Shown here one piece after another: positions 35,190-45,435 of a stretch of 64,000 nucleotides of DNA (positions are counted from its first letter, which is position 1; each line of letters opens with the position of its first letter). Source of the stretch: Plectranthus barbatus (lineage: Eukaryota > Streptophyta > Magnoliopsida > Lamiales > Lamiaceae); NCBI GenBank assembly GCA_026898455.1, contig JAPKLW010000118.1, positions 569,851-633,850 on the forward strand, given 5' to 3'. The notes beneath the pieces were generated by a model that saw only the letters and a list, made by a program, of their open reading frames with translations, did no database searches and had not been told where the DNA came from. The position numbers and the translations under genes are program-made.

Positions 35190-35902
35190 CTAAGCCTTGA
35201 TTTTTGACATCACTCCCTTGTTGTTTCCAAATAGGAGTATGTCATCAACGTAAAGTGCAAGGAAAATCATGCTCCCACTGACACAAAGTCGGTAAACACA
35301 ACTTTCGTTTTCCAACTGTGCAAATCCATAGGATTTAATCACATCGTTGAAACGTAAGTTCCATGACCTTGAAGCTTGCTTAAGTCCATACAAGGACTTC
35401 CTAAGCTCCCAGACAAGATGTTCTTCGCCCTTGCGTATGTAACCCTCGGGTTGCTGCATATAGATGTCCCTACCTTCTTCAAGGTAATCGTTTAGAAAAG
35501 CGGTTTTGACATCCATCTGCCAGATCTCAAGATCCATATGCACAGCTATGGCAGGAGTATCCGGATGGATTTGAGCATGACTACGGGTGAAAAGGTTTCT
35601 TCATAGTCAATGCCCTCTTTCTGACTACAACCCTTTGCCACCATCCTGGCTTTAAAAGCCGTGATCTTTCCATCCGCCCCTTTCTTTCTCTTGTATACCC
35701 ATTTGCACCCTATGGCCCTAAACCCATCCGGCAAATCAGTTTTCTGGTATACATCCATAGCAGTTATGGATTCAATTTTGGAATCCATGGCGACACACCA
35801 TTTGGCAACATCCTTGTCCTGCACTGCCTCTTTGTAAGTCAGTGGGTTAGAGTCCTCATGTCCGTCTTCCGGGCTCAAGTCTGAAGACTCACCCACGAAC
35901 AT
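35190..35902 (-). pseudogene. Reverse transcriptase of nested element B
   Basis: Frames 35,902-35,546 and 35,543-35,190 read CKWVYKRKKGADGKITAFKA, EGIDYEETFSPVVMLKSIRI, WQMDVKTAFLNDYLEEGRD, LYGLKQASRSWNLRFN and the catalytic YVDDILLFGN. A one-base loss near 35,545 (LAIAV reduced to LP) breaks the frame between the two halves. The thumb follows in degraded form to about 34,950. Confidence 0.88.
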
Positions 35903-36144
35903 GTACCTTTCCGGCTGGAAATAACTCTCCCACTACAATGAGGCATCGGTGTCGTGTCAGTAGTAGGTGCAGTAACTTGTGGTTCTGCACCTTGCACTGA
36001 AGAACTTGTCTGTGGTGCTGAACCTCTCACAGGTGCACCCACATCTACACGTTCCCCTTCACTTGGAATCGTATACTCGTTCTCAATTTCTTGAAGAATG
36101 AAATCACTCCTTGACCTGTGATTACTCACATACTCGTCTTCCAA
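35875..36144 (-). pseudogene. Post-integrase linker of nested element B
   Basis: Reads VSNHRSRSDFILQEIENEYT, then a Ser/Thr/Pro-rich stretch with VTAPTTDTTPMPHCSGRVIS. Further right, cccagg and gtaaaagtaacc sequence corresponds to the last part of the integrase C-terminal region (CYFYCPES) before the deletion point at about 36,240-36,258. Confidence 0.75.
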
Positions 36145-36258
36145 GAATCTATCGTTGGTGCTAACAACGACTCTTTGACTCTCAGGACAGTAAAAGTAAC
36201 CACCTTTCGTTTACCTGGGATACCCTATGAACATCATTTGAATTTCCTACTTCAATTC

Positions 36259-37527
36259 GCGTTTGAATTTCCAACTTCAATTCAACCACGCGATTCGATA
36301 TAATCTGCGGAAAAAGAAATTAGTAATCTAATTTCTAGATTAAAATCGAAATTAAAAGAGAAGAAGAGAGAAATCTGTTCTCCAAATTAGATCTTCAGGG
36401 CTGTGTCCCAATGCTGTTCAAATCTGCTACTGGTGAGGATTCCGCAGATCTGTGTTGTAGGCCGGAGCAGAAAAATCATTCTTCTCCCCTCTACAGGCGC
36501 CGCCCAACTCTCTCTCTGCCTCTAGGGTTTGAAACTGATTTAAATGATAATATATCTAGGGTTTCCAGAGAGAGTGGTCTATTTATAGACCCAGGGTTTT
36601 ATCCCTAATGGACTACTGGCCTTTTTTCAGCATGTTTATTTGGGCTAGTCCTGGGACCTAATGAAAATAATAAAGTGGGCCTTTAAATTAATTAATTCCC
36701 ATGTCCACAACCCAGGACATAATTAATTCTTTTCCACCACATAATTAATACTGACCTACCCCTTTATTACCACGTCATGAGAACGGGCTGCATTAATTGA
36801 GAATCCTCATATTTAAGGTTATCAGACATTCATTAATTAATCGGAGCCTCTAACAAGCTCTAACTACAATTAATTAATATCTTATAATTCCTTAGTAGTT
36901 CCAGTCAAACCTTATCACTCGTGCCTGAACTTAATCAGGCAGCAGGACTATTGCACGATGAATGTCATTGAGCTTCTCAGGGAATGTCCCCATCCTATTA
37001 CTTGGATATGGTTACCTAAACCCAGTCTCAGGCGGTACTACACGAACTGCTGTTACCCAAGATGCGGATATATGAGCACGTTACTCAGGCTCTCCACCAT
37101 GGCAAGTCAAAGCAACAGACAACCCGTGAAACCTCTGAACCTTCGTTAGGGTTTGGACTCAACCAATATAACGAGATCTTGTATTCGTTGATGTCAGACA
37201 GACGAATACATCTCACTACGGTCCATCAATACGCCACCCCTGCGTACCAGCATGTTAAGTAAACAAGACAGACTACTTATTCCGACAATGTCGCAGTCAT
37301 CCGGACAAACGTATCCTCATACGCTGTCTCGGCTGTGATCAGGTTTATGTCTTACTAGGTCAAGTGATCTTACTGTCTTCTGCGATCTACAACACGCCGT
37401 ATGATCGTCCCTATCGGTGAGACAAGAGGATACCATTGTTACATACATGTAATATTGTTTACAGATAGGAGAAATAAACCGTTGTATACTCATCATAATA
37501 AATGCTTTTAGTATACAAAACCCATCA
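36259..37527 (-). repeat. Partial 5' LTR of nested element B
   Basis: Aligns with the left LTR from gcgtttgaatttccaac onward, so about 170 bp of the LTR next to the primer-binding site are missing. At the join, ttcaattcgcg repeats the nearby ttcaattcaacc, suggesting a short-homology deletion. TATA region at 36,576-36,591. Confidence 0.85.
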
Positions 37528-37532
37528 GATAT

Positions 37533-38550
37533 CTGGCCTCGTACATAGCATCGCATACATGAGACTTTCCTCTGCCGAAGCATATGATACTTTAGCTATC
37601 TCATCCTTCTCCTCTTCTGTTGCAGGGCATTGTGCCTTAGACAGAGGAACACCATGTCTGAAAGGTAGCAATCCTTTCTTGGCATTTTGCATGCTAAAAC
37701 GGGCAATCACAGCCGAATAGAAGAATATCATCTACAAAAAGCGCAAGGAATACCACGCTTCCACTGACGCATAATCGGTACACACAACTATTGTTTTCGC
37801 ACTGTGAGAATTCATAGGATTTAATGACATCATCAAAACGTTTGTTCCATAACTGTGAAGTTTGTTTAAGTCCATACAAGGACTTCTTTAGCTTCCAAAC
37901 AAGATGCTCTTCACCATCCTTTACATAACCCTCTGGCTGCTGGATATAGATGTCACGACCTTCCTCAAGGTACCCGTTTAAAAATGCAGTTTTGACATCC
38001 ATCTGCCAGATCTCTAGGACCATATGGGCTGCTATGGATAGAATAATTCGAATGGATTTGACATGTCCACCGGTAAGAAGGTCTCGTCATAGTCAATGCC
38101 CTCCTTTTAACCATAACCCTTCGCCACCAACCTGGCATTAAAAGTCGTTATTTCTCCTTTCGAACCTTTCTTCTGTTTGTATACCCATTTGCAACCTATG
38201 GCCCGTAAGCCATCTGGTAGCGCAGACTTCTGGTATACATCCATAGCGGTAATTGATTCAATTTCTGAATCTATGGCCTTATGCTATTTTTTCGCATCTT
38301 TGTCATTTACCGCTTTGTCGTATGTCCATGGGTCGGTATCATCCAGTCCATTTTTCGGGATCAAGTCCAAAGACTCTCCCACGAACATATACCGCTCGAG
38401 TTGGTGATGTACCCTCTCACTACGATGGAGCACTGGTACTGCATCAGTAGTTGGTGCAGTTAGTTGTGGCTCAAAGCCTTGCACTAGCGACCGTGTAGTT
38501 GGTTCCATACGTTCGAGAGGTACACTCAATCTGCAACGGGGTTTTCTCAA
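37533..38550 (-). pseudogene. RT and linker of element C (right part)
   Basis: In minus-strand order: the linker 38,550-38,284 (TAPTTDAVPVLHRSERVHHQ, YMFVGESLDL); an RT entry with HKGFERR-like decay and a stop near 38,110; RT core 38,023-37,694 (WQMDVKTAFLNGYLEEGRD, LYGLKQTSQLWN, FVDDILLFG); then a deletion of about 50 codons to AVIARFSMQNAKKGLLPFRH and CTRPDI next to the GATAT duplication. The catalytic motif is FVDD in place of YVDD. Confidence 0.85.
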
Positions 38551-39400
38551 TGGAAGCGCATCATCTTCTCCAATTTCTTGGAGAATGATATCACTTGGTT
38601 TTTCAAAAACTCATCTTCCAATAATCTTGCGTTGGTGCTAACAACGATCTTCTGATCCTCAGGACAGTAGAAATAACAACCTTTCATTTGTCGGGGGTAT
38701 CCCACAAACATCATTAGCTTGGACCTACCTTCTAACTTATCAGGTTCCTTTAACAAGACATATGCTGGACAACCCTACACTCTTATCTTTGATACAATTG
38801 GCTTTCTCCCAGGCCAGAGTTCCGAGGGTGTCTTAGGAACTGACTTAGAAGGTACCATGTTTAGCAGGCACGCTGCCCCTAGTAATGCGTGGGCCCAAAA
38901 CGAAACCGGCAAGTTCGAATAACACATCATGGATCTAACCATTTGAAGAAGAGTCCTATTTCTTCTTTCTGCCACACCATTCTACTGAGGAGTGCTCGGT
39001 GCGGTCCATTGGGATGTAATCCCATGATTTGACAAAAACCGCAAGAACTCATCACTGAGATACTCACCACCACGATCAGATCGTAATGACTTAATGGTCT
39101 TGTTTAACTTCTTCTCTACTTCCGCCTTGAATTCATTGAATTTCTCCAAGCATTCAGACTTATAGTGAAGTAAGTAAACATACCCGTATCTCGAGTAATC
39201 ATCAGTAAAAGTGATAAAATATTAAATCCTCCACGAGCTTGCGTAGACATCGGTCCACATAAATCAGAGTGGATCAATTCCAACACATTACTTGCTCGAG
39301 ACTGACTTGCCTTGAAAGGTCTGGTCGTCATCTTTCCCTCTATACAGGATTCACAAACTCGATGTGGAACTACCTAGATTTAATCCAACGTTCCATCATC
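38547..39400 (-). pseudogene. Integrase of element C
   Basis: Frames in order: LELIHSDLCGPMSTQARGG at the start of the DDE core (39,331-39,116, with a frameshift after GGFN), RRNRTLLQMVRSMMCYSNLP and FWAHALLGAACLLNMVPSKS (38,975-38,775), then the C-terminal segment KLMMFVGYPRQMKGCYFY (38,756-38,547). A stop replaces a residue before MAERRNRT, in a phrase reading TAPSTPQ, stop, NGMAERRNRT. Confidence 0.85.
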
Positions 39401-40006
39401 CACGAGTCTCTTGATCCTCTTTAGATTGATGTGACCTAGTCTCAGATGCCATAGATATGTAAGATCCTCATCAGAAGATGAAAACTTTCTCTTCTTGTGA
39501 TTAAATATGTTATATGCAGCATTCACGGAAGATTCTTGCAAACAAGTTATGATATAAAGAGAGTCTTTCTGTATCCCACGACTGATAACACCATTATTGC
39601 CATTGATAGTAACATGACTATAAAAAATAACTAAAAATCCATCATTTATTAAACAGGAAACAGAAATAAGGTTTCGCCAAAAATCTAGCACATACAAAAC
39701 ATCTCTTAAAATCAAAACATTGTCTTGAAAGCATAATGTAACATCTCCAACTGCTACTATAGACACGCGAGTAGCATTACCCATGGGCCTGAATCCCTGC
39801 AAAGTGTAAGAAACATGATCGGTAGCTCCAGTATCGACTACCCACGAATGGGTAGAAACAACTGATAAACATGTTTCCATTACAAATGCTAATGACGTAC
39901 CTTGTCCAACCCGCTTAGTCAGACAATCCTTCTTCCAGTTACCATTTTTGCCACAACGGAAACACTTGTGTTGGGAATTATTTTGTAATTCTCCCTTTAG
40001 GATCAA
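39380..40006 (-). pseudogene. Zinc knuckle, protease and pre-integrase region of element C
   Basis: The 208-codon minus-strand frame starts just left of the solo-LTR insert. It has a zinc knuckle CFRCGKNGNWKKDC, in which the histidine of CX2CX4HX4C is asparagine, and an aspartic protease site WVVDTGATDHV (residues about 55-65). The pre-integrase segment LWHLRLGHINLKRIKRLVDD follows. The frame itself is intact, but its gag part lies on the other side of the insert at 41,293-42,078. Confidence 0.85.
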
Positions 40007-40009
40007 ATT

Positions 40010-41305
40010 TGTAATAGGTTTTGTTGAATCAAAGCCTTAGCATTTGGTCGATCATTGCTGAATTCTAGCATAGTCTAGCAACTCTTGTAATGTCTTGTAT
40101 AGGCTAAGTATTGAGTTGTAATAGATTAGGTTGCTAGAAGTGTTCCTAGCAGATAAAGAAGACCGCCCATGAAGGTTAGCATTTGCTAGAAGTCAAGCGG
40201 TAGCAGAATGCTGAGGTGTCAGCATTCGCCAGCACATCGCAGATTCCTAAAGGCGTTAGCAATCAGGAATTGAAGGAATCATAGATAATGTGAGCAACTG
40301 CTGAGAAGTCAGCAGTCCGATATCCAACTAGCAGATTGCTAGGGAGGATTAGCAGATCGTTCCGAAGAAGCTTAGCAAAGCGAGACAACCAACAACGACT
40401 ACTACACTACCGTTCTGACAAAAGTACATACGAAGGACAAAAGTCTTCTCGAAGTAGTTCGGAAAGCACTGTACGATGCCAGAAAGATCAGATAAAGTCG
40501 AACCACTCTTGGACAAAGGAACCGTTGTATCTAACGGATATGGAGATTCAAAGTTTGAATCTCCAGGTATAAAAGACAAGTCCAAAAGTGAGACACGACT
40601 ACTGCTTCAATCACTCTTTACTCACGAACTCGCATTTAAGAGATTCATTAGACAAACAAAGTGAAAAAGTGGTCACGAGAGCATTAACGAGACAAGAAGA
40701 ATCTTTAAATCTCTCAACCACCGACTGTCCCCTACATTCAAGATCTGACACTCAAGTGGTTCATTGAATCCTTTTTAAGAATCAATCATTGGGATACCTT
40801 CCGATCTTGGAAGCATCCAACAGTCATTTCTAACAAGATTTGACTCCGACGGGCATTTTGCCAAAAATAGAAAAGTTCAGTAGAGAACTCTAAAATCTCC
40901 CTTCACTATCAGCAAAAGACAAGTTTTACGAAGGTGCCGCCCTTGACTTGACTGGAGCTGTCGCTGACTAAGGATTACGAAGTAACGGACGATAGTCGTG
41001 TAGTGGCCGCCTTGAAAGTTCACCGCCTACTACACGTGAAAGGCAATTCCTTGTATTTCGTATACTTTCTTAGTGAGTTCTTAGCGTTTCGGCTAAGGAG
41101 TGGACGTAGATCTATTGATCGAACCACTATAAATTTGTGTCTTGACTGTGTTTTTAATGTTTTATTCCTTGTTGATTGAGAGTGTTTTGAAACCTAGCAA
41201 CCAAGTTGCTAGCGTATATCTGCAAGTAAATCTTAAGTCAAGGTTGAGCTAAACTATTTTTGAAAATATCATAAGTGCAAGTGAACGTATATTTATTCCA
41301 CTGCA
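40010..41305 (+). mobile_element. Solo-LTR-like insert inside gag of element C
   Basis: About 1.3 kb lie between the end of gag (41,293-42,078) and its zinc knuckle (39,960-40,006), which are contiguous in intact elements. The insert has a TATA box (aggtataaaagac, about 40,565-40,574), an R/U5-like leader, and no coding domain. Its first part is packed with tagca/tgcta motifs. The segment gtaatgtcttgtatagg and attgagttgtaatag resembles the LTRs at 12,868 and 23,352. Edges TG...CA are approximate; an attt phrase occurs at both borders but a clean duplication is not proved. Confidence 0.6.
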
Positions 41306-42078
41306 TTTCGTGGGTGTTGTGAGTTTACACCACGACGACTCTGATAGTTAGGGACCAACAACTTGCCCTTCTTCCCCGGTGTCACAGTCTTCTTTTTCCC
41401 AGAACTTTTGCTTCCAAAGGCTGTCTTCTTGAATTTCTTTCCAATCACCCCTTTAGCACCTTTCGATGAAGCAGGGCGACTACCCGAAGAAACCAAGACT
41501 GCCTTTTCAGGTTGCATGACTAATTCAGCCGCCTTGAGGTCACTAAGTAACTTTTTAAGAGTGTACTCCTTTTTACTCATGACAACATTCAGTCTAAAGT
41601 TCTCAAAATACTTCGGAAGTGAGTTGAGTATGATATCGACCTGGGCTTCCCTGTCAATACCTCCTTCATGCAACGTCAGTTTATCCATGAGGTGAGTCAT
41701 GGAAATAACGTGCTCCCTCACTGAGCTACCATCAGTCATTTTACAACTCACGATTTCTCTCATGAGCTTAAATCTGACAGCTCTATCGGATTTCTCATAA
41801 ATAACTGTGAGACTATCCATAATCTCAGCTGCTTTGTCATAGTGCTGATGTTGCTGCTGGAGCACCTTAGACATAGTGGTCATCGTGTAGCACTTGACTA
41901 CATTATTAAACTTGACCCACTTGTCATAGAGGTTCCGCTCAGCATCAGTTGACTCAGCAGTGGGGACAGCTGGACACGGAGTGTTAAGAACAAATTGATG
42001 TTCCTCTACAACTAGGATATAATCCAAGTTGCGCTTCCATTCTAGGAAATTCGGACCAGTTAATTGATTTTGTGTCAT
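41293..42078 (-). pseudogene. Gag of element C (UBN2-like)
   Basis: 261 codons with LTGPNFLEWKRNLDYIL at the N-terminus, REIVSCKMTDGSSVREHVI in the middle, and VDIILNSLPKYFENF before a basic tail ending KKKTVTPGKKGKLL. An overlapping upstream frame (42,190-41,984) holds the likely original start MSMND, so a frameshift lies near 42,070. The last residues run into the inserted LTR. Confidence 0.85.
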
Positions 42079-42501
42079 TCATAGACATATCTGAAAACAA
42101 TAATTGATTAAAGTAAGAACATACATGCAGAACATTGAAACAAATATGCATTGTAACCTTTTGATAAACCAATACAATTGTTTCCCCCAATTGCCTAGGT
42201 GCATCTACTGCAAGCTCCTTTCGAAGACAACCTAACCAGACTGCTCTTTGAAGTTCCAGTCTTTAATTTCAATCCATGCCAGGTATTCACCAGCAAATAA
42301 AATTAATAATCGGAGATAAAACTAAGACCATGTTCAACCTATCTGAGTAGGGACATCATTTATGAGTTAGTACTCAGGCAACATCTAAGCATTTGACCAC
42401 GATTCTAACTCCGGAAGTTAAAAGGATGATTTGTCATACGTACTAGACCCATGACGCATGCCTCTTACAACCTTTGTTATCTCATTTAAAACAATCCTAG
42501 A

Positions 42502-42681
42502 GAACTTCTGAACAAATAAAGTAAGCAGGCTACGGTCGTGTAGACGTCTACTCACTTCACTGTCCACTTCTCACATGTTTAAATATTTTATTTAGAAATC
42601 TCATCTATTAGAACTTATGAACAAATAAAGTAAGCAGGCTACGATCGTGTAGACGTCTACTCACTTTACTGCCCACTTCTA
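42502..42681 (-). repeat. Paired leader repeats with palindrome GTAGACGTCTAC
   Basis: Two units about 109 bp apart share aacaaataaagtaagcaggc followed by tacg(g/a)tcgtg and the perfect 12-base palindrome (42,540-42,551 and 42,649-42,660). The same position in the leader of the copia element at 1.6-5.5 kb carries three copies of a related motif. A further decayed copy may lie at about 42,208-42,235. Confidence 0.75.
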
Positions 42682-43254
42682 ATAAGAGACCGCATTGTGG
42701 AAGTCTTGTTGATTTTAATTAAAAAAATCTTGCTTAGTCTTTTTCTTTCAAAAGGTTCTTATGCGCACATATTATTTTATGATTCATAAATTATGTCACA
42801 TCTAAAATTCTATCATATTTCCCAACATGATTCCGAAATTTATAGACATAATCTAATACTTAAAATAAATCACATAAAATATGTTTTGAACAGTAAATAA
42901 TAAAGCAGTATCATGCTTCCCTATTATCTACAACATGCTTTAAAAATAAATAATAAAAGCAGTAGCATTCTTTCCTATTATTTACTAGTGCACACATAAT
43001 AAATCACATCATACGAGAACATAATAAATAAAATAAAAATTTCTCGTGGCCCCTTGATGCAATTACGTGGGAAATAAAAAAAATAAACCTATCTATTACA
43101 AGGCTTTAATTTTAATACAGATCTTCAAACTGGGCTCCCACTCTTTAACTTGAAATGTGCAATCTTGGGCTTGAAAATGCAGTAGTTTGGGCCAGGAATT
43201 AGGGTTTCAGGCCCATAGGGTTGTAAGACCCTAATTTTTAGAAAATCTAATTTT

Positions 43255-43850
43255 CCAGCAGCTCGGGCCGCCTCCAGGCTGCCGAGCCCGCTTCCAGCCC
43301 GCACCCAGAAAACCCTAGCTGCTGCAAATCCTAGTTTAAAAATAGGGTTGTAGCTGCCACCCTCTTCCCGCCTGAACCGCAGCCGCCACCAGGTGCACCC
43401 GCTACCAGTCGTCGCGCCATCACCAGCCAGACACGCGCAAGCCAATGCCTCCGGCCGCCGCCACTGCATGCCTGAGGAACACGACCACATGCCGCAGGTG
43501 CAGCTGCTATCGCATGCACGTGACTGTGCTCGCCCCACAACCCTGGTCGCATCCTCCCCGCTCGTCTCCCGCCTCCCACCGACGTGCGCACCTGCACATG
43601 GCCTTTGTCGAACCAAGCGACCCGTGCCAACCAGAGCCGGCGCCGCTGCACGTGAAGGTGGAGATCGCGAGCATCTAGAGAGAAAAAAACACAGCCACCA
43701 ACAGCGACACAACCACTGCATGCCTAGACCTATCGCGCGCCACCAGCGCACAACCGCTGTGCTGCCAGCCGACGGGCTCCGCCGCCGGCCACCGCCGACT
43801 TCGCGCGGCTGCTGCTTACCCAGCTCACCAAAAAACACCGACTTCGTCGC
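43255..43850. other. GC-rich block in the leader of element C
   Basis: About 600 bp rich in gccgcc, cgccgg and tgcacgtg, in strong contrast to the AT-rich flanks. Overlapping frames on both strands are a by-product of the base composition. The matching position in the other copia leader (5,020-5,235) is also GC-rich. Confidence 0.6.
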
Positions 43851-44107
43851 TGATTCTTCGTTCTCTCTCAACTTCTGTTTATAGATTGAATAAGAAAATA
43901 CAAACTAATAGATCTACATCTATTACATATTTTTTTTATCAATCTAATCGCGGATTTTCTCGCAACTTAAAAAACAAAACTAGAGAGGGGCCACGATAAC
44001 AAAAACATCCACAACAAAAATATGAATCCATCCACGATAAATTAAATAACATGCGTAAACTGATTGTCAAAATTTTTTTTCCAACAGAGCCATAAAATTC
44101 GAACCTC

Positions 44108-44120
44108 GCTTCTGATACTA
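44108..44120 (-). other. Degenerate copia primer-binding site
   Basis: The plus strand reads gcttctgatacta; the canonical complement is gctctgatacca. One inserted and one changed base. It lies two bases from the 5' LTR. Confidence 0.7.
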
Positions 44121-44122
44121 AT

Positions 44123-45434
44123 TGCATGAACTAAGTCAACAATAGGTGACGTGAATCGCCATTTATTTTTAACCCCAGATTCGTTTTATGGATATCAAAA
44201 TAAACACTATGACAAACAGTAAATGCCCTATGCATGCTCCTATTTAATTTAATTCGTAGATTCAAAGGAATACATCAACTCCTGCGGATCGAATACGGCG
44301 GTAGATCGTTGATGGTGTTCCTACTGATCTGATCTTCTGATCTGTTCCCTTCCTCGATCCGGAAATTCGGTGAGGATACGCTACCGGATCTATAGCCGCC
44401 CACTCTCTCTCAATCTCTCTAGGTTTTCTGAAAAACTTCTAAACTTAAGAGGGAAATGAGAGATTGATCTATTTATATAGATTTGGAGAATGGGCTATTA
44501 GGGTTTAATAAACCCTAATGGGCTCTGAGCAATGTTGGGCCAGACCAGAGATCAAATGCAAATAATAAAGTGGGCCTCGTATTAATTAATTTCATGTTCA
44601 ACCCAGAACATAATTAATTAATAAACATTAATTCATTCCACCGGAGAATTAATGCTGACTTACCCCTTTATTACCACGTTATTAGGAACGAGTTGCATTA
44701 ACTTAGTTAATCCCCATATTTAAGGTTTCAAACATTCATTAATTAATTCAGCGTATGACAATTAGTTGTAATTGATTAATCTCTTATTATTCCTGAGTAT
44801 TACCACTCTACTCTTATCGCTTATGCTTGAATCAATGATTCAGCCTGCAGGACATAGCATAACGAACCTCGTGATCTTCCCACGGAATGTCACCATCCTG
44901 AAACAGATATGGATATCTAAATCCAGCCTGAGGAAACCCCACACAAACTGCCATCACCCAAGATGCAGATATATGAGTACATGTAAGACTCTCCACCATA
45001 GCAAGTCAAAGTGACAGTCAACCCATGTGTGCCCCTCAGCTTTCAATAGACTTTAGATCCGACCAAGTTACCGAGATCTTTACTCATTCATATGTCAAGT
45101 AGAATGGTTCATCTCACTGTTGATCCTATCAATACATTGAGATGTACCGGTCTCACAAAGCAGTCAAGATAAACCACTTATGGACTTGTGTGCCGCAGCC
45201 TTAACCGACAGCAAAACCACAAACTGTCTTAGTTGTGATAACTGTTTATATCTCGCTAAGTCGAACGATCTATACAATCTTCTATGATCTCTTACACACC
45301 GTATGATCTCCCTATCGACGAGATAACTGGATGTGTTTGTTCGCATCGTATGATCGTTAATTCAGACATGAGTTGTTTATTGCAAGTCATTAATGATTAC
45401 CAATATATCAAACATAATGTTTCCCAATATACCA
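44123..45434 (-). repeat. 5' LTR of element C, truncated at its outer end
   Basis: Begins TGCATGAACTAAG next to the primer-binding site; TATA region gatctatttatatagat at 44,466-44,482. It stops at cccaatatacca, about 40 bp short of the outer terminus seen in the 3' copy (32,019), where it meets hAT transposase sequence. Confidence 0.82.
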
Positions 45435-45435
45435 A

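Larger units (their letters stand above)
32724..37532 (-). mobile_element. Nested copia element B with GATAT duplication
   Basis: The element spans 32,729-37,527 (4,799 bp) and is flanked by the perfect 5-bp duplication GATAT (32,724-32,728 and 37,528-37,532). It lies inside the RT/RNase H region of element C. The left LTR is 32,729-34,185 and the right LTR is partial (36,259-37,527). It has RNase H, RT and the post-integrase linker, but gag, protease, integrase, the primer-binding site and the first part of the 5' LTR were lost in one internal deletion ending at about 36,258. It is non-autonomous. Confidence 0.92.
42079..44107 (-). other. Two-kilobase 5' leader of element C
   Basis: Between the primer-binding site and gag. 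It contains two 71-bp repeats (42,502-42,572 and 42,610-42,681), each with the palindrome GTAGACGTCTAC, then AT-rich sequence with a local duplication of catgctt(c/t)cctattatcta near 42,911 and 42,967, and a GC-rich block. The 248-codon frame 43,871-43,125 on the sense strand is low in complexity (Arg, Gly, Cys, Trp rich) and resembles no family I know. Confidence 0.6.
31600..45434 (-). mobile_element. Outer Ty1/copia element C, split by nested insertions
   Basis: The two halves read continuously once the inserts are removed. The 5' LTR (44,123-45,434), leader, gag, zinc knuckle/protease, integrase and RT run right to left to 37,528, and RNase H, polypurine tract and part of the 3' LTR continue at 32,728-31,600. 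The RT frame ends CTRPDI at 37,5xx and RNase H resumes GMVAIYHS at 32,71x, as they adjoin in the copia element at 34,5xx-34,9xx. A copia element (32,729-37,527) and a solo-LTR-like piece (40,010-41,305) interrupt it. Confidence 0.88.

Noticed and set aside
43125..43884. 248-codon minus and 163-codon plus frames
   Set aside because: Composition-driven frames in the GC-rich leader block; kept only as a finding about the block.
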